Positions 23,855-34,472 of a stretch of DNA of 64,000 nucleotides are shown here, piece by piece. The translations under genes were made by a program, and so were the position numbers. The stretch is from Takakia lepidozioides (lineage: Eukaryota > Streptophyta > Takakiopsida > Takakiales > Takakiaceae): assembly GCA_030704615.1 (NCBI GenBank), contig CM060731.1:23002001-23066000 (forward strand), given 5' to 3'. The notes under the pieces are model-generated. The model was given only the letters and a program-made list of their open reading frames with translations. It had not been told where the DNA came from and made no database searches. Each line of letters opens with the position of its first letter. The first letter of the stretch is position 1.

Positions 23855-25490
23855 ATCCAGCTTTTGAGGTTTCTGCCACATGGTTGTGTTGTATTGATAT
23901 CCAGGGCCAGAAATGACTTCCTGCATTTCTGAAAAAGACATGTGATTTAAGAAGGTTATCGAATCCGGCAGAGTGGACGTGAGGTCCAGGAAGTCTAAGA
24001 AGGGGCATTGAGCTGAAAAATGTGGTGCCTGTGAGGTGGTTTGTGGTGGCTGATAGGTTGTTGTGAAAGCTGGTTTGGACCCTAGGGCTCGCATCTGAAT
24101 CTGTGATCCCTTGAGCTTGGATCCTAGTGCATGTCATGCACTGCCCTCTTCACCTTGTCGGAGAGTACTCCAAAAGCCTCCCCAACAAGTTTAAATGCTG
24201 CCTCTGCCCCCACGGACTTATTCTTGTCAGGATGCAGTAGCAGTGCCAGCTTCCGATACTGTCGCCTGATACTGCTCTCATCTGAAACAGGGTCAACCTG
24301 CCACCATTCACAAAGACAGGTTATGAGAACAATGGTATCAAAAGGATAACGACCCCAAAGTTCAGTCCTCAGGCAGGGGTATTCACTGTTGATTGGTACA
24401 CGGACTCTCTTTGCAGGGGAAGTGCAGTCAAAAGTCAGTTCAGAGAGCACCAAGCTCCTCATACGTAACTCAGGCATGCAGCCTCATAACCAGTCCCAGG
24501 ACAAGCTGCATATCAGTATTCTGCACGATTCGGGAAAGCGGTCATAAAAGATCGCTCTTCTCCCAATGAGTCAGTATGACCTGCATTTTGGGAGCAGTTG
24601 GCTGACTTCCACAGAAGATGTATGATAGGGCAATACTCTCACTCCAATGGTGCTTCTGAGACCACTCTAATCAGATTAGATCTTAGAGGTTGAAAGAATG
24701 TAGATAGAGGGGCTATCAGAAGAGATAGAGAGAGAAGCGAACACAGGAAGTACGAAAGCATCACTCACCTGGAGAATGCCATACCAATCCGTTTCATTTC
24801 CCGCACCTTTCACCTGTGCCACACTGTGGACCTCTATCACCGCCAGCATTTGTGAAATGCCTTCAAGCGCCGGGAACAGCTGCTGCGCCTTGAGCACAAA
24901 CTTCTTGGCGCCTGCAAAATCGCGTAATGCATACTTCCTTTGCGCAATCTCTTTAGCGCGCAATGCCTCATCCTTGTTGCACTCCATTCCGTCACTTGCC
25001 GCCTGTTCCGGAATCGATTACCGTCTCTCTCGCCTGTCAGTCCATCTTGAGAGGTTCCGTGAGGTAAGGAGTGGGATTGAAAGGACCCACTGTTGGGCAC
25101 TGGTGAAACGAGTAACGAGACACAACCGCCACTCAGTGAGACCTACTTCATACAATCACCGCGGGATGACAAGCTCACCTCAATGCTTCCACAGATGACA
25201 ACAGGAAACCCTTACTGCTGTCACTCTGCTCACATTCAGGTTGTCACGGAAATGAACCTTGCAGGCTCCAATCTTGTGTACTCAGACGCCAAGTGCTTGC
25301 CTACTGCCTCTCTCTTCTTCTGATGAAATATCACAAGCAGACGACCACAGGAAATGCAGTGCCAGAGCCCCAATTACATAGACTTCAAGCACACTTTGCC
25401 CCTCTTCTCCGTGAGCCTGTGCTCCTGGGGAATATCACGACAATGCCAGCTGCAAATGACCATGCATCCTCCAAGGATCACTGGTCGCTC
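23855..25490. repeat. Second copy of the J-protein segmental duplication
   Basis: This is collinear with 19466-21560, with internal deletions. It includes exon 2 start, intron, exon 1 and upstream blocks. The left junction with the PPR relic is sharp (homology begins at ATCCAGCTTTTGAGG). The right end fades after about 25475 (CAAATGACCATGCATCC). Confidence 0.8.
24124..24987 (-). pseudogene. Truncated second copy of the J-protein gene (J domain only)
   Basis: Exon 1 (24987-24769, 73 residues from MECNKDEALRAKE) and its GTGAGT donor are intact. Exon 2 opens at 24297 with VDPVSDESSIRRQYRKLALL and keeps HPD, but reaches an early TAG after AVHDMH, giving only 130 residues. Homology to the parent continues, out of frame and with deletions through the zinc-ribbon region, down to about 23855. 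There the sequence changes abruptly into PPR pseudogene. DUF3444 and the charged middle are absent. It could still make a mini J-protein, because the start, splice sites and catalytic HPD are all preserved; otherwise it is a relic. Confidence 0.85.
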
Positions 25491-26649
25491 GCTCAAATCG
25501 AGAAGTCGAATGCCCATGTCAGCTCCGTCTGGTCCGTTAATCTGCTGCTTGACAGGGATCCAAAGAGTAACGGACTGATGAGCCGTTACAGAAGGAACAG
25601 AGTGACATCCGGGAAGGGTGCTACTGGGGAACAATACACGGAATCGGCATCGCAACAGAATCTGTTGTGAATGCGTCCTGTGCTACAGCACGTCTGGAGG
25701 TTTTTCTCGCCATGTCTCAATTGAGAGATGTCGGAGGGGGAGAAGGAGAAGGGGCAGCCATGGCAGCGCGTACGTTATCATCGAGGCATGTCGGGGTGGT
25801 CTCAGAGACCTCCCCAAGGCTACGTTGCTTTGAATCCTGGCCCTGTTCTGAGAGTTCTAAGACTGTGTGGGTTGTACTCTTTGTACTTCCTTCTTTATTT
25901 TCGTATCAGATTCGATTGAGGTGTGTTTCAAACCAATTGCTGGGCAGTCGAGATCAGTGGAGGAGGAGACGGAGGTTTTTTGAGATGGGGATGAGTAAGG
26001 AGGTTAGGAGATGGAGAACAGTGAGCGACCACGCCTACCTGTGGTACCGTTCAGCAAGGAAATTCACAGACTGCACTTCAGTTACCCGCTTCTTCTCAGA
26101 TAATGGTGTGCAATGGCCAAGAGGATTTTGGGTTCAATGGTAGTTGTTTACTACAGAGTGGTAGTGGACCCCAATTTCTTTCTTGCATAATCACTATACT
26201 GTGGAAGGAAACTTCAAGGGTAGTTGTAATCGTTTCACCTGTTGGCGTGCTTGTGGGAAGGTTTGTGCACGGTTGGCAGTGTAATAGATTTTGGCAAGTT
26301 GTGAGGTAAAGGACAAAAGTGATGACGACCTGATGTGCGGTGTGTTATGTGTGGAACAGGTGGTTGTAAGTTCGTTGAGCTTTGTGGAATCAGAGAGTCA
26401 CCGTTGCCCTTTCATTTTCATTTCTGCTGCCTCCAAATTCAGGAGGGGGTCTATGGCCACAAGGTACGGCACTCAATTCATGAGCACATCTCTCTCTCCC
26501 TCTCTCTCCCTCCCTGACCCTGCTAAATGAAGCTAACTTGGAGGCTGAAGTGCCGAAGGCCATGTCGGAGGAAGCACGAAGAATGTCCGAACAAAACGAA
26601 GTTAAGCATAAAACTTTCCTGAACTTGGTTCCAGTTGTGAGGACCTGGA
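25491..26649. other. Stretch without a recognisable gene
   Basis: A 158-codon plus frame (25667-26143) shows no domain. A CT-rich tract lies at about 26490-26516. The words GGGGGTCTATGGCCACAAGG at 26448 match the end of dispersed repeat family 1. Confidence 0.4.
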
Positions 26650-26762
26650 TGATCTGAAGGGCCTACCACTAGACACACCCACACCCCCGGCATTAGACTG
26701 AAATCTAAACTCAGGGAGGGTCTGCCCTTGAAAAGTAAACAGATGCAGAGAGAAAAAGAGAG
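26650..26762 (+). repeat. Dispersed repeat family 2, copy 1
   Basis: This matches 30268-30375 over about 110 bp. The shared words are GATGATCTG-AAGG, GGCA(T)TAGACTG-AAT-TAAACT and AGTAAACAGATGCAG. It has no coding capacity and its class is unknown. Confidence 0.55.
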
Positions 26763-26864
26763 ATTGCTAATGCTCGTCGTGCGGGCAGCCTGAAAACAAT
26801 ATCCATTTACTGATAGGATGTCTGGGGTATTCAGAGCGAGCCTCTTCAGGACCATCAAGAACAT

Positions 26865-27118
26865 AGTCCCTGCACCTCTGTTCACCAGCTTTCAAAATTT
26901 CGAGGCCGAGAGTAAAGCCCTGGCCCTGTTGGGATGTAACTTATGGGCTGCTCACACATAGCAGATTGATACTTGCAGATTGACTCCTGTAATCAATAAT
27001 AGCGTATCGATGCTTGTTCATCACACTGCTGGAGTGAGCCCCTCACAAAGGTAGTGTCTATTCCCTCTTGTTCTGGCGGGGGGTCTATGGCACAAGGCTA
27101 TAGCAACTAATGTCTTCT
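26865..27118 (+). repeat. Dispersed repeat family 1, copy B
   Basis: It aligns with copies at 2478, 46909 and 59911. It starts with CCCTGCACCTCTGTTCACCA, continues GGGCTGCTCACACATAGCAG and ATTGATACTTG, and ends with CTATGGCACAAGGCTATAGC. Confidence 0.55.
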
Positions 27119-27945
27119 GAGTATATTCTCTCCCCTCTTACCAGAAATTGTATATTGAAAAACCCCAAGCCGACGTGCTGCACAAATTCTGAGCTTATTT
27201 TCAGCCTTTAATGATGAGTGGGACATAATGAACGCCTCCACAGCTCCCACCCTCTGGCCATTTAGCTGAAGTTCAAACTAAGACTAGTCTGCCTACCCCA
27301 GGTGGGGAGAAGGGCATCCCTGTGCTTTAGGCTCAATGATCTTTACTTTTTCACCATTTTCACGTACAACTTGACCCAGTAATTCAGAGCTAAGAACACC
27401 CAGAACTTTCAGAACTGTCTAAGCCTTTCGACAATCTGACAGTCCTATCCTACAGAGATGCAACACCTGTGAATGGGAACGGGTGGCACTAGAAGTCACA
27501 TCATGCTTGGGAAGAAGGGAGGAGGTGTGAATTGTATGGAAGGTCGTCCTAGCATAGATGCATGAGCTGCCAAATATCTATATATATTCACTAGGGCTCC
27601 TTGATAGATAGTGGGGCTATTAGAAGCTGGCAAAGTTCTGATGGCACTGCAGATCTTGCACGCAGGTCAAGCAAAGAGCAAAGAGCAACTCTGGCGGGAG
27701 TTCTTCTCAGATCCCTCACAGTGGTGGGACAACAGGCTTGATAAGGTGAGGCTACTTTCATATAGGACATGAAAGAGTTTATGAGGGAGGGCTTGTGACT
27801 AAAGCCACCATGGTGATGTTTTGTAACTGGTAGGTTGTTGGAGAATAGGTTATTGGAGGTTTTCCCTGTTACTCAAAAGAATCTTGCAGCTCTGGGGGCT
27901 GGAGCATGGTCTCCACCAGGCTGTGGTTGAAGCTATGGCTGCTGA
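27119..27945. other. Stretch upstream of the first PPR gene
   Basis: No gene is seen. This should hold the promoter and any 5' exon of the PPR gene. No TATA box stands out clearly. Confidence 0.35.
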
Positions 27946-27960
27946 GCTCCCTGCTGGTGG

Positions 27961-29844
27961 TTGTCACAGAGAAGTCCCCGGTCCCCAGATTTCAGACATA
28001 AACGCACAGACGAAGCCCTTTGGATTGACAGTTTGTCCAACCCTCATTGTGTTGAAGCAGCATTAGCTGCCTCGATAGCAAAATCTGTTGATGCTATGAC
28101 ACTATCTAAGGTGGGACAACAGAAAGAGGTGCTGCAAATTGTGAACAAACAAGGCATTTCAGCAGGCAGCAATACTTACATTTCTCTCTTGCGGGAATGC
28201 ATAAAAAATGAAAACCTTGAAATGGGACAGCAGGTGCATGCCCAGATCATGCAAAATGGGTTCAAGCCAAACATTTTTCTGCTCAACACCCTTCTTACCA
28301 TGTATGCCAAATGCGGAAACATGGTGACTACACGCCAAGTGTTTGACAAAATGCCTGAACGAGATGTGTTTACATGGACTATAATGATGGCAGAATATGA
28401 GAAACATGGGCATAGTAGGGAGGCATTCAAACTCTATCAGCAAATGATACGAGAAGGGATAACACCCGACAATGTTGCCTTCAGTTGCGTTCTTAAGGTG
28501 TGTGCTAGCCTAGGAGCTCTGGAAATGGGCAAAGAGGTGCATGGCGACATCATCAAAGCTGGAATCGTGACAGATATCATTCTGGAGACTGCCCTTGCTG
28601 TCATGTATGTCAAATGTGGGAACATGAAGGATGCACTGAAAGTGTTTGATGACATGGTTCAACGAGATGTGGTCTCATGGAATGCAATGATTGCAGGGTA
28701 TGCTCAGTATGGATGTGGTGAGAAGGCTTTTACGATGTATGAGCAAATGCTTCGAGAAGGGGTGATCCCAATTAAGGTCACATTTATTTGCGTCCTCAAT
28801 GCATGTGCCAGCTTAGGACACCTCAAAAAGGGCAAGCAGGTCCATGCTGACATGATCAAAGCAGGCATTGCACCAGACATCATGGTAGAGAATTCCCTTG
28901 TTAACATGTATAGCAAATGTGGGAGCATGAGCAATGCACATCAAGTGTTTGACAAAATGCCTAAACGAGATGTCGTCTCATGGAGTGCGATGATTGCAGG
29001 TTATGCTCAGCATGGTTATGGGACAGAGGCTTTCAAGGTTCATGAGGAAATGCTACAGGAAGGGGTGACACCCAACAGGATCACATTCATTTGTGTTCTC
29101 AATGCATGTACCTGCCTGACAGCCCTGGAAAAGGGCAAGGAGGTCCACGCTGACATCCTCAAAGCCGGACTTCTGCCATATATTAATTTGGAGAACACCC
29201 TTGTAAATATGTATGCTAAATGTGGGAGTGTGAAGGATGCACGTCAAGTTTTTGATAATATGGCTAAACGAAATGTAGTATCATGGAGTGCAATAATTGC
29301 AGGATATGTTCAGCATGGGTGTGGTAGAGAAGCTTTGCAACTATTTGAACAAATGCAAACAGAGGGCTTGAAGCCGAACGGAATCACCTTTATATGTGTT
29401 CTCTCTGCATGTACCCATGTGGGCCTAGTGGATGAAGGGCATCACTACTTCGATTCCATGAGTCGGGATCATGGCCTCACTCCTACAGTGAAGCATTTTG
29501 GCTGCATGGTGGACCTCCTCGGCCGTGCTGGGCATTTGAATGATGCAGAGGACTTAATTAACAAAATGCCAGTTGAACCAGATGTTCTGGTGTGGGGGAC
29601 TTTGCTTGGTGCCTGCAGAATGCATGATAATGTCGAAATAGGAGAACGTGCGGCGAAATGGCTTCTGACATATGACCCACAGCATGCTGCAGCTTATGTG
29701 CTGTTATCAAACATCTATGCTGCTGCTGGCAGGTGGGATGATACAGCAAAGGTGAGGAAAATGATGCAGGACAGAGCTGTCAGAAAGGAGGTAGGGCACA
29801 GCTGCATTGAGGAGGACAAACACGTTCATAGATATATATTGTGA
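27961..29844 (+). CDS. PLS-class PPR protein, ends in the E/E+ region, DYW lost
   Basis: The frame is open from 27946. The first codon at 27961 is TTG and the first in-frame ATG is 28096, so either the protein starts there or an upstream exon supplies the start. It carries about four P-L-S triplets of roughly 101 residues each, with signatures such as [20 protein letters not shown] and LVNMYAKCGS. The L2/S2 pair (THVGLVDEGHHYFDSM, MVDLLGRAGHL) and the E motif (VWGTLLGACRMHDN, YVLLSNIYAAAGRWDD) follow. The frame stops after HVHRYIL, exactly where family members run on into DYW. Such proteins bind organellar RNA one base per repeat. Without its own DYW domain it could act only with a partner in trans, or be decaying. 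Confidence 0.8.
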   Translation: MSQRSPRSPDFRHKRTDEALWIDSLSNPHCVEAALAASIAKSVDAMTLSKVGQQKEVLQIVNKQGISAGSNTYISLLRECIKNENLEMGQQVHAQIMQNGFKPNIFLLNTLLTMYAKCGNMVTTRQVFDKMPERDVFTWTIMMAEYEKHGHSREAFKLYQQMIREGITPDNVAFSCVLKVCASLGALEMGKEVHGDIIKAGIVTDIILETALAVMYVKCGNMKDALKVFDDMVQRDVVSWNAMIAGYAQYGCGEKAFTMYEQMLREGVIPIKVTFICVLNACASLGHLKKGKQVHADMIKAGIAPDIMVENSLVNMYSKCGSMSNAHQVFDKMPKRDVVSWSAMIAGYAQHGYGTEAFKVHEEMLQEGVTPNRITFICVLNACTCLTALEKGKEVHADILKAGLLPYINLENTLVNMYAKCGSVKDARQVFDNMAKRNVVSWSAIIAGYVQHGCGREALQLFEQMQTEGLKPNGITFICVLSACTHVGLVDEGHHYFDSMSRDHGLTPTVKHFGCMVDLLGRAGHLNDAEDLINKMPVEPDVLVWGTLLGACRMHDNVEIGERAAKWLLTYDPQHAAAYVLLSNIYAAAGRWDDTAKVRKMMQDRAVRKEVGHSCIEEDKHVHRYIL

Positions 29845-30110
29845 ATGACAAATGGCATCCACCAATTGAGGACATCCACAATGAGCTGAAAGATTATCAG
29901 GGCAAATGGAGACGGCCATGTCCATGCCTGACACATGTTATATTGCACAATGTGGGGCAGCAGCTAAAGTAATTCTCTCTTTGAGAAGAATTCGGATTCA
30001 GCACTTCACCATGGAAAGTAGTTTATCAAGTTCAGGTTGCTGCGTGCACGTGTGTGGTGACTGCGACAGCCACCAAGTTCACCCCGAAACACAAGGCCAG
30101 GGAGATGTTA
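29839..30110 (+). pseudogene. Frameshifted remains of the DYW domain of the preceding PPR gene
   Basis: Directly after the stop, a different frame reads VNDKWHPPIEDIHNELK, the expected continuation of the E+ region, so a one-base change near 29838 broke the frame. Further pieces follow: LTHVILHNVGQQLK, then a TGTGGTGACTGCGACAGCCA CGDCH-like site at about 30055 and ATKFTPKHK. The HSEK region is unrecognisable. At least three further disruptions are present. Confidence 0.75.
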
Positions 30111-30267
30111 GCCAGAAACAGCCTGCATCATCAATCCTTACAATCCGTGTCCTATCCATAGCTATTGAGCCAAACAGGTGCATTCTCATGATGCCTTAAC
30201 CAAGTGTGTAGGAAGTGCATTTCCTCATAGATGAGTGGGTGGTAAACACACCAGTATCATGTTTCAG

Positions 30268-30375
30268 TCATTAGGATGATCTGGAAGGTACCTACCTTCG
30301 GCACTAGACTGGAATTTAAACTGAGGGCGGGCAGGCTACCTTTGAACAGTAAACAGATGCAGTGAGGAAACAGGG
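30268..30375 (+). repeat. Dispersed repeat family 2, copy 2
   Basis: It matches 26650-26762 (GATGATCTGGAAGG, GGCACTAGACTGGAAT, AACAGTAAACAGATGCAG). Confidence 0.55.
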
Positions 30376-30734
30376 AATAATACTCTACTAATGAGCCCAG
30401 ACCTGAACTGTAAAACCGTTGGAGAACTTTCAAGGACTTGTATAATCGAGGCAAAGGATTGGCAAAGCAATGAGCACCAGAGGATTGGTGTGAAAAAATT
30501 TGTGTTGGTCAAACCAATTCAGGTCAGGTCAACAATTTCAAAGACAGGCCACTGCTTCTGATTCTCTCGAATGAAATATCTGCAGCATCTGCAGCATCGC
30601 CGCAACTGTAAATCCCAGCCTGTATTTCATGGTGTTTGACTGGCAACTCCACCAATATGGATAGTATTTGGTGAAAGTTGTGGAGGTGATTATGCTACAT
30701 GTTTGTCGTGAAAGAGTTCCTTTCGGTGTGATCC

Positions 30735-31260
30735 TATATCAATTCATTGCCTGTGTGCTTCATCCACCCAAAGACAATTCAGAGTAAATCCAGCTGAGTT
30801 GATGTCAGCACAGACCTTTCCAGGCATTCCAGGCTTGCATGGCATGAAGAATGCAAATCTATGATCATGGCACTCCATGAAACTACATCTTGTTGAGCCA
30901 TATTCTCCAGCACTTGCTGGGAGGATCCTCCATCTTCCCACATTTCGCATGCAAGGGCAGTCGCCAAAATGAATCGCAGCTTTGACAATGTCAGCATGGA
31001 CCTCTTTTGGCATTGAGAATACAAGTGAATGTAGCATCATTGGGTGTCACCCCTTCCTCTAGTTACGTATTCACTCATATTCCCCTCCACGTACCATATT
31101 GTAAAACACTTGACGTGCATCCCTTACTCTCCCACATTTGGCTTACATGGACTCAAGCGAGGACTCCAGAACAATATTGTGCAATTCCAGCTTTGACGAT
31201 GTCAGCATGGACCTCTTCAGGCATCCTAGCCTTAAAAAGGGAAATGAATGTGACTTGTTA
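30735..31260 (-). pseudogene. Decayed PPR repeats, two head-to-tail fragments
   Basis: Minus-strand pieces read MPKEVHADIVKAAI (about 31010), QQDVVSWSAMI (about 30880) and GKVCADINSAG (about 30800). Further upstream on that strand are MPEEVHADIVKAGI (about 31225) and a broken YGKCG-like segment near 31140. They match L and S motifs of the PPR genes here, interrupted by stops and deletions. It lies on the strand opposite to the intact-looking PPR gene at 28-29.8 kb. Confidence 0.7.
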
Positions 31261-31697
31261 GGGTTCTTCCTTCCTGGTATGGATGCCAGACCTAGAAATT
31301 CAAATTTGAACTGGCCTCGATTTCCCCCCAGATTCGTCTCTCCTCTCTCTTCACCCTCTTATTACTTAGCCTGATCGCTTTCCTTTTGCATAGCCATTTT
31401 TAGTTCGGAGTCGTAGTCCTTCCATCTAGTGTTCGTGTCCTGGGGGTGAGGTGTTCTACTGTATGTTTCTCTTCCTTTATTCTGTCTGTCTTCCCTTTGT
31501 TGGAGAGATTGCTTACCCATTGCATCTGTGGTAGTTGGATCAGCGTTGATGTAGTGCTTCTGTCTGTGGGTCGTCAGTGTGTGGTAGGTATCTTTCTTCC
31601 GAGATCAGTTGTAGTGTCCAAGACGCTAAGCTAGAAAAGCTTCGGCTGAATCTCGACTTTTCCATTTATCCACAGATCCGGAGTTCTCATCTGCGCA
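31261..31697. other. Probable promoter and 5' UTR of the SAP-like gene
   Basis: There is no gene in this stretch. It ends directly at the ATG of the next gene, in pyrimidine-rich DNA (TTTCCATTTATCCACAGATC) that could even be a 5' UTR intron acceptor. Confidence 0.35.
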
Positions 31698-33572
31698 ATG
31701 GACTACCATAGTCTCAAACGTGTGGAGCTTCAGGCGCTATGTAAGCAGCACAAGATCCCCGCCAATAAAACCAACGTCTTCATGGCCGACGGTCTTACAT
31801 CCCTCCTTGGTGTAAGTATCTTGCAAAGGATCTGAGTATGTCTCTCTCTCTCTCTCAAAAAGGTACTGTATCAAGCTATATCCATCTGACGGTTTGCTTC
31901 TGCTTTCTCTGCTTCTCAGGATGCAGTCAAGGCCCCAGAGTTGGAGCCCGTTGTCATGGCGGCTGACACCTTAGACGCAGGTGCCATTCCAGAACCGAAA
32001 CGTAACAGAAACTTATCAGAAACGCAATTTGGTTTCCTTCAGTTAGCCGGGTTCAGATAATTGAGGAAGGATACCCTTAGAAATTACCTCTACTTTCAGC
32101 GAAACAAGTGTCAAGTATGTACATATAGACCTCGATTTGTTGCACAGGCTTGTGCTGATGCATGGGTGGTTTTGGCAGAAGCGGTTGTGGCACATGAGCC
32201 TGTTGTCAAAAAATCATCGAGAGCGCCGCGTGCTCAGAAGGTAGCAAGGCCTGACGATGCTGCTTCCTTCAGCTACTCCAGACTTTCTTCAAATCGGGAA
32301 CACATGCCTGTGGTTGTTGGGAGTGTAGTCGGCCACGAATCTGAGATGCCCAAGGGGAAGGTAACAAAGAAAATGGGGAGTGGCAAGCAGGGAGCTACTG
32401 GAAAAGACAAACAGACGAAGCCCAAGCTTCAGTCTGAGAAACAGAGAGGCTCAGCCCCCTTGCAAGCTAGCCCTCACATCGATGTTTCCTGTGAGGTGGA
32501 TGTCGAGGAGGAGCCAAGAGATGAAAAATCCTCTAGAGGTGATGAACACGTGCCTGAGGTTGTTGGGAGTGTGGTCGACCACGAGTCTGAGATGCCCAAG
32601 GGGAAGGTAACAAAGAAAATGGGGAGTGGCAAGCAGGGAGCTACTGGAAAAGACAAACAGACGAAGCCCAAGCTTCAGTCTGAGAAACAGAGAGGCTCAG
32701 CCCCCTTGCAAGCTAGCCCTCAGATCGATGTTTACTGTGAGGTGGATGTTGAGGAGGAGGCAAGAGATGAAAAATCCTCTAGAGGTGATGAACATATGCC
32801 TGTGGTTGTTGGGAGTGTAGTTGGCCACGAGTCTGAGATGCCCAAGGGAAAGGTAACAAAGAAAGTGGGGAGTGGCAAGAAGGAAGCTACTGGTAAAGAC
32901 AAACAGATGAAGCCCAAGCTTCAGTCTGAGAAACAGAGAGGCTCAGCCCCCTTGCAAGCTAGCCCTCAGATTGATGTTTACTGTGAGGTGGATGTTGAGG
33001 AGGCAAGAGATGAAAAATCCTCTAGAGGTGATGAACATATGCCTGTGGTTGTTGGGAGTGTAGTTGGCCACGAGTCTGAGATGCCCAAGGGAAAGGTGAT
33101 AAAGAAAGTGGGAAGTGGCAAGAAGGAAGCTACTGGTAAAGACAAACAGTCAAAGCCCAAGCTTCAGTCTGAGAAACAGAGAGGCTCAGCCCCCTTGCAA
33201 GCTAGCCCTCAGATCCATGTTTACTGTGAGTTGGATGTCGAGGAGGAGGCAAGAGATGTAAAATCCTCTAGCACTAAGGGTTCTGATGATGAGTTTGTTA
33301 CTGTGCCCTTATCCCCTCTGAAGGTTGAAGTCACTGACAATCATCCTGGAAGCAGCCCGGTTGCATTGAATGGTGCTGCTGGCAGATCTAGGAGGGGACC
33401 CAGGCAAAAGAAAATTTCTGAGATTGTTGAAGTCATGTGTGACAAGGAAAATCCAGTGATGCAGAGTGAAGTGCTCCCCAAGAGCATGAGAAAGCTGAAA
33501 AAAGCATACAAAGACAAGTTGAGCAAAAAGACTGGGAAGGCCAAGGCTGATAATTGTAACTCAATTGTTCCG
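31698..33572 (+). CDS. Plant protein with SAP-like N-terminus and four 82-residue repeats
   Basis: Exon 1 (31698-31811) encodes MDYHSLKRVELQALCKQHKI and ends PANKTNVFMADGLTSLLG before GTAAGT, a helix-turn-helix N-terminus I know from uncharacterised Arabidopsis proteins such as At3g03130. Exon 2 is 31920-31980 and exon 3 is 32179-33572; phases match (0, 1, 0), though the exon 3 acceptor is inferred. The exon 3 product is basic and Ser/Lys-rich, with the repeat array at 32298-33270, then a basic tail (GRSRRGPRQKKISEIVEV, SMRKLKKAYKDKLSKKT). A further small exon probably starts near 33848 (ESRGSALKDISLNMLPQF); the 3' end is unresolved and may reach about 34140. A nuclear, nucleic-acid-associated role is a guess from composition. 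About 523 residues are encoded up to 33572. Confidence 0.75.
31841..31856. repeat. CT dinucleotide run in the first intron
   Basis: TCTCTCTCTCTCTCTC lies about 30 bases into the intron after exon 1. Confidence 0.8.
32298..33270 (+). repeat. In-frame coding minisatellite, four units of 246/246/243 bp
   Basis: Units begin at 32298, 32544, 32790 and 33033, each starting with (D/R)EH(M/V)P. Each encodes about 82 residues containing VVGSVVGHESEMPKGKV, KDKQ.KPKLQSEKQRGSAP and DEKSSRGD. They differ at only a few positions, and every length change is a multiple of three, so the frame is kept. Confidence 0.93.
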
Positions 33573-34199
33573 GTAGGTTGAACTTCCTCATCTGTTCTAT
33601 TGTAGATAGATAGAATGTTCTGACATGCTTCTGCTTGCCTTCATTGCATTTTTCCTGTATGGACTTCCAGAGTATGTAGTCTGTGCTTCTCTTTTGGTAA
33701 TGGAAGATCCTTTCCTGCATCACTGATGTGTCCACCGTTTATGTTTCTTGTAATTTTCTGCTCTGCAATTTGGATGGATATTGGATATTGTTGTTTCTAT
33801 CTTTGATAGTACATATTTGAAGTAATCCAACTTGGTTGTTGTAGCAGGAAAGCAGGGGTTCAGCCTTGAAGGATATTTCACTCAATATGTTGCCCCAGTT
33901 CAGGTGATCTGCTCCAATTTTTAAAACAAGGTACCCAGTCTTACCTTTGCTTCCTAGGTTTTCTCCATTTGCCGCTGTGCCTATGATGAGTGCTTACTGC
34001 AGGTTAGCTTCACAGACGCGATAGTCTCTTTCTGATGTTCAATCTATCTGCTCTGAAAGAGAAACATTTTCACTGCTATATGTTCTATTATATCCTGGTA
34101 GTATTCAAATATTTGATATTTTATTGCAGATGAGAATCTGAAGTCACCAAGGCACATGGACATCACCTATCTCCTGCAAGAGCTCTCTAGGCTTCTCTA

Positions 34200-34472
34200 G
34201 GCTTCAGAGTTTAATCTTAAGTTGTTTCTGGATGGGTGACATTGTCCCTGTAGGCTGTTCAAAAGTAATTGAACAGCTGGACTGCTGTCTGTGCTCTGCA
34301 CACTTTGCTTGGTCAAGGTGCTTCCTGACCTGCGGTTTTGGTAATGAAATTGGTCCGGATAATACATTATGATAAATTTTCTATTTTTGATTAGATATAG
34401 GTACCCTCAGGGTAAGGTATAAATACCTCTTGTTTCCACTAATTAATGTATTCCAACTGTATTTACCCTTGG
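34200..34472. other. 3' flank of SAP-like gene, up to LINE insertion
   Basis: There is no gene here. The word TACCCTTGG at 34464-34472 reappears at 37870-37878 and is a candidate target-site duplication of the LINE. Confidence 0.45.

Noticed and set aside
25667-26143. 158-codon plus-strand frame next to the duplicated segment
   Set aside because: No domain, no homologous frame at the parental segment, and no splice support.
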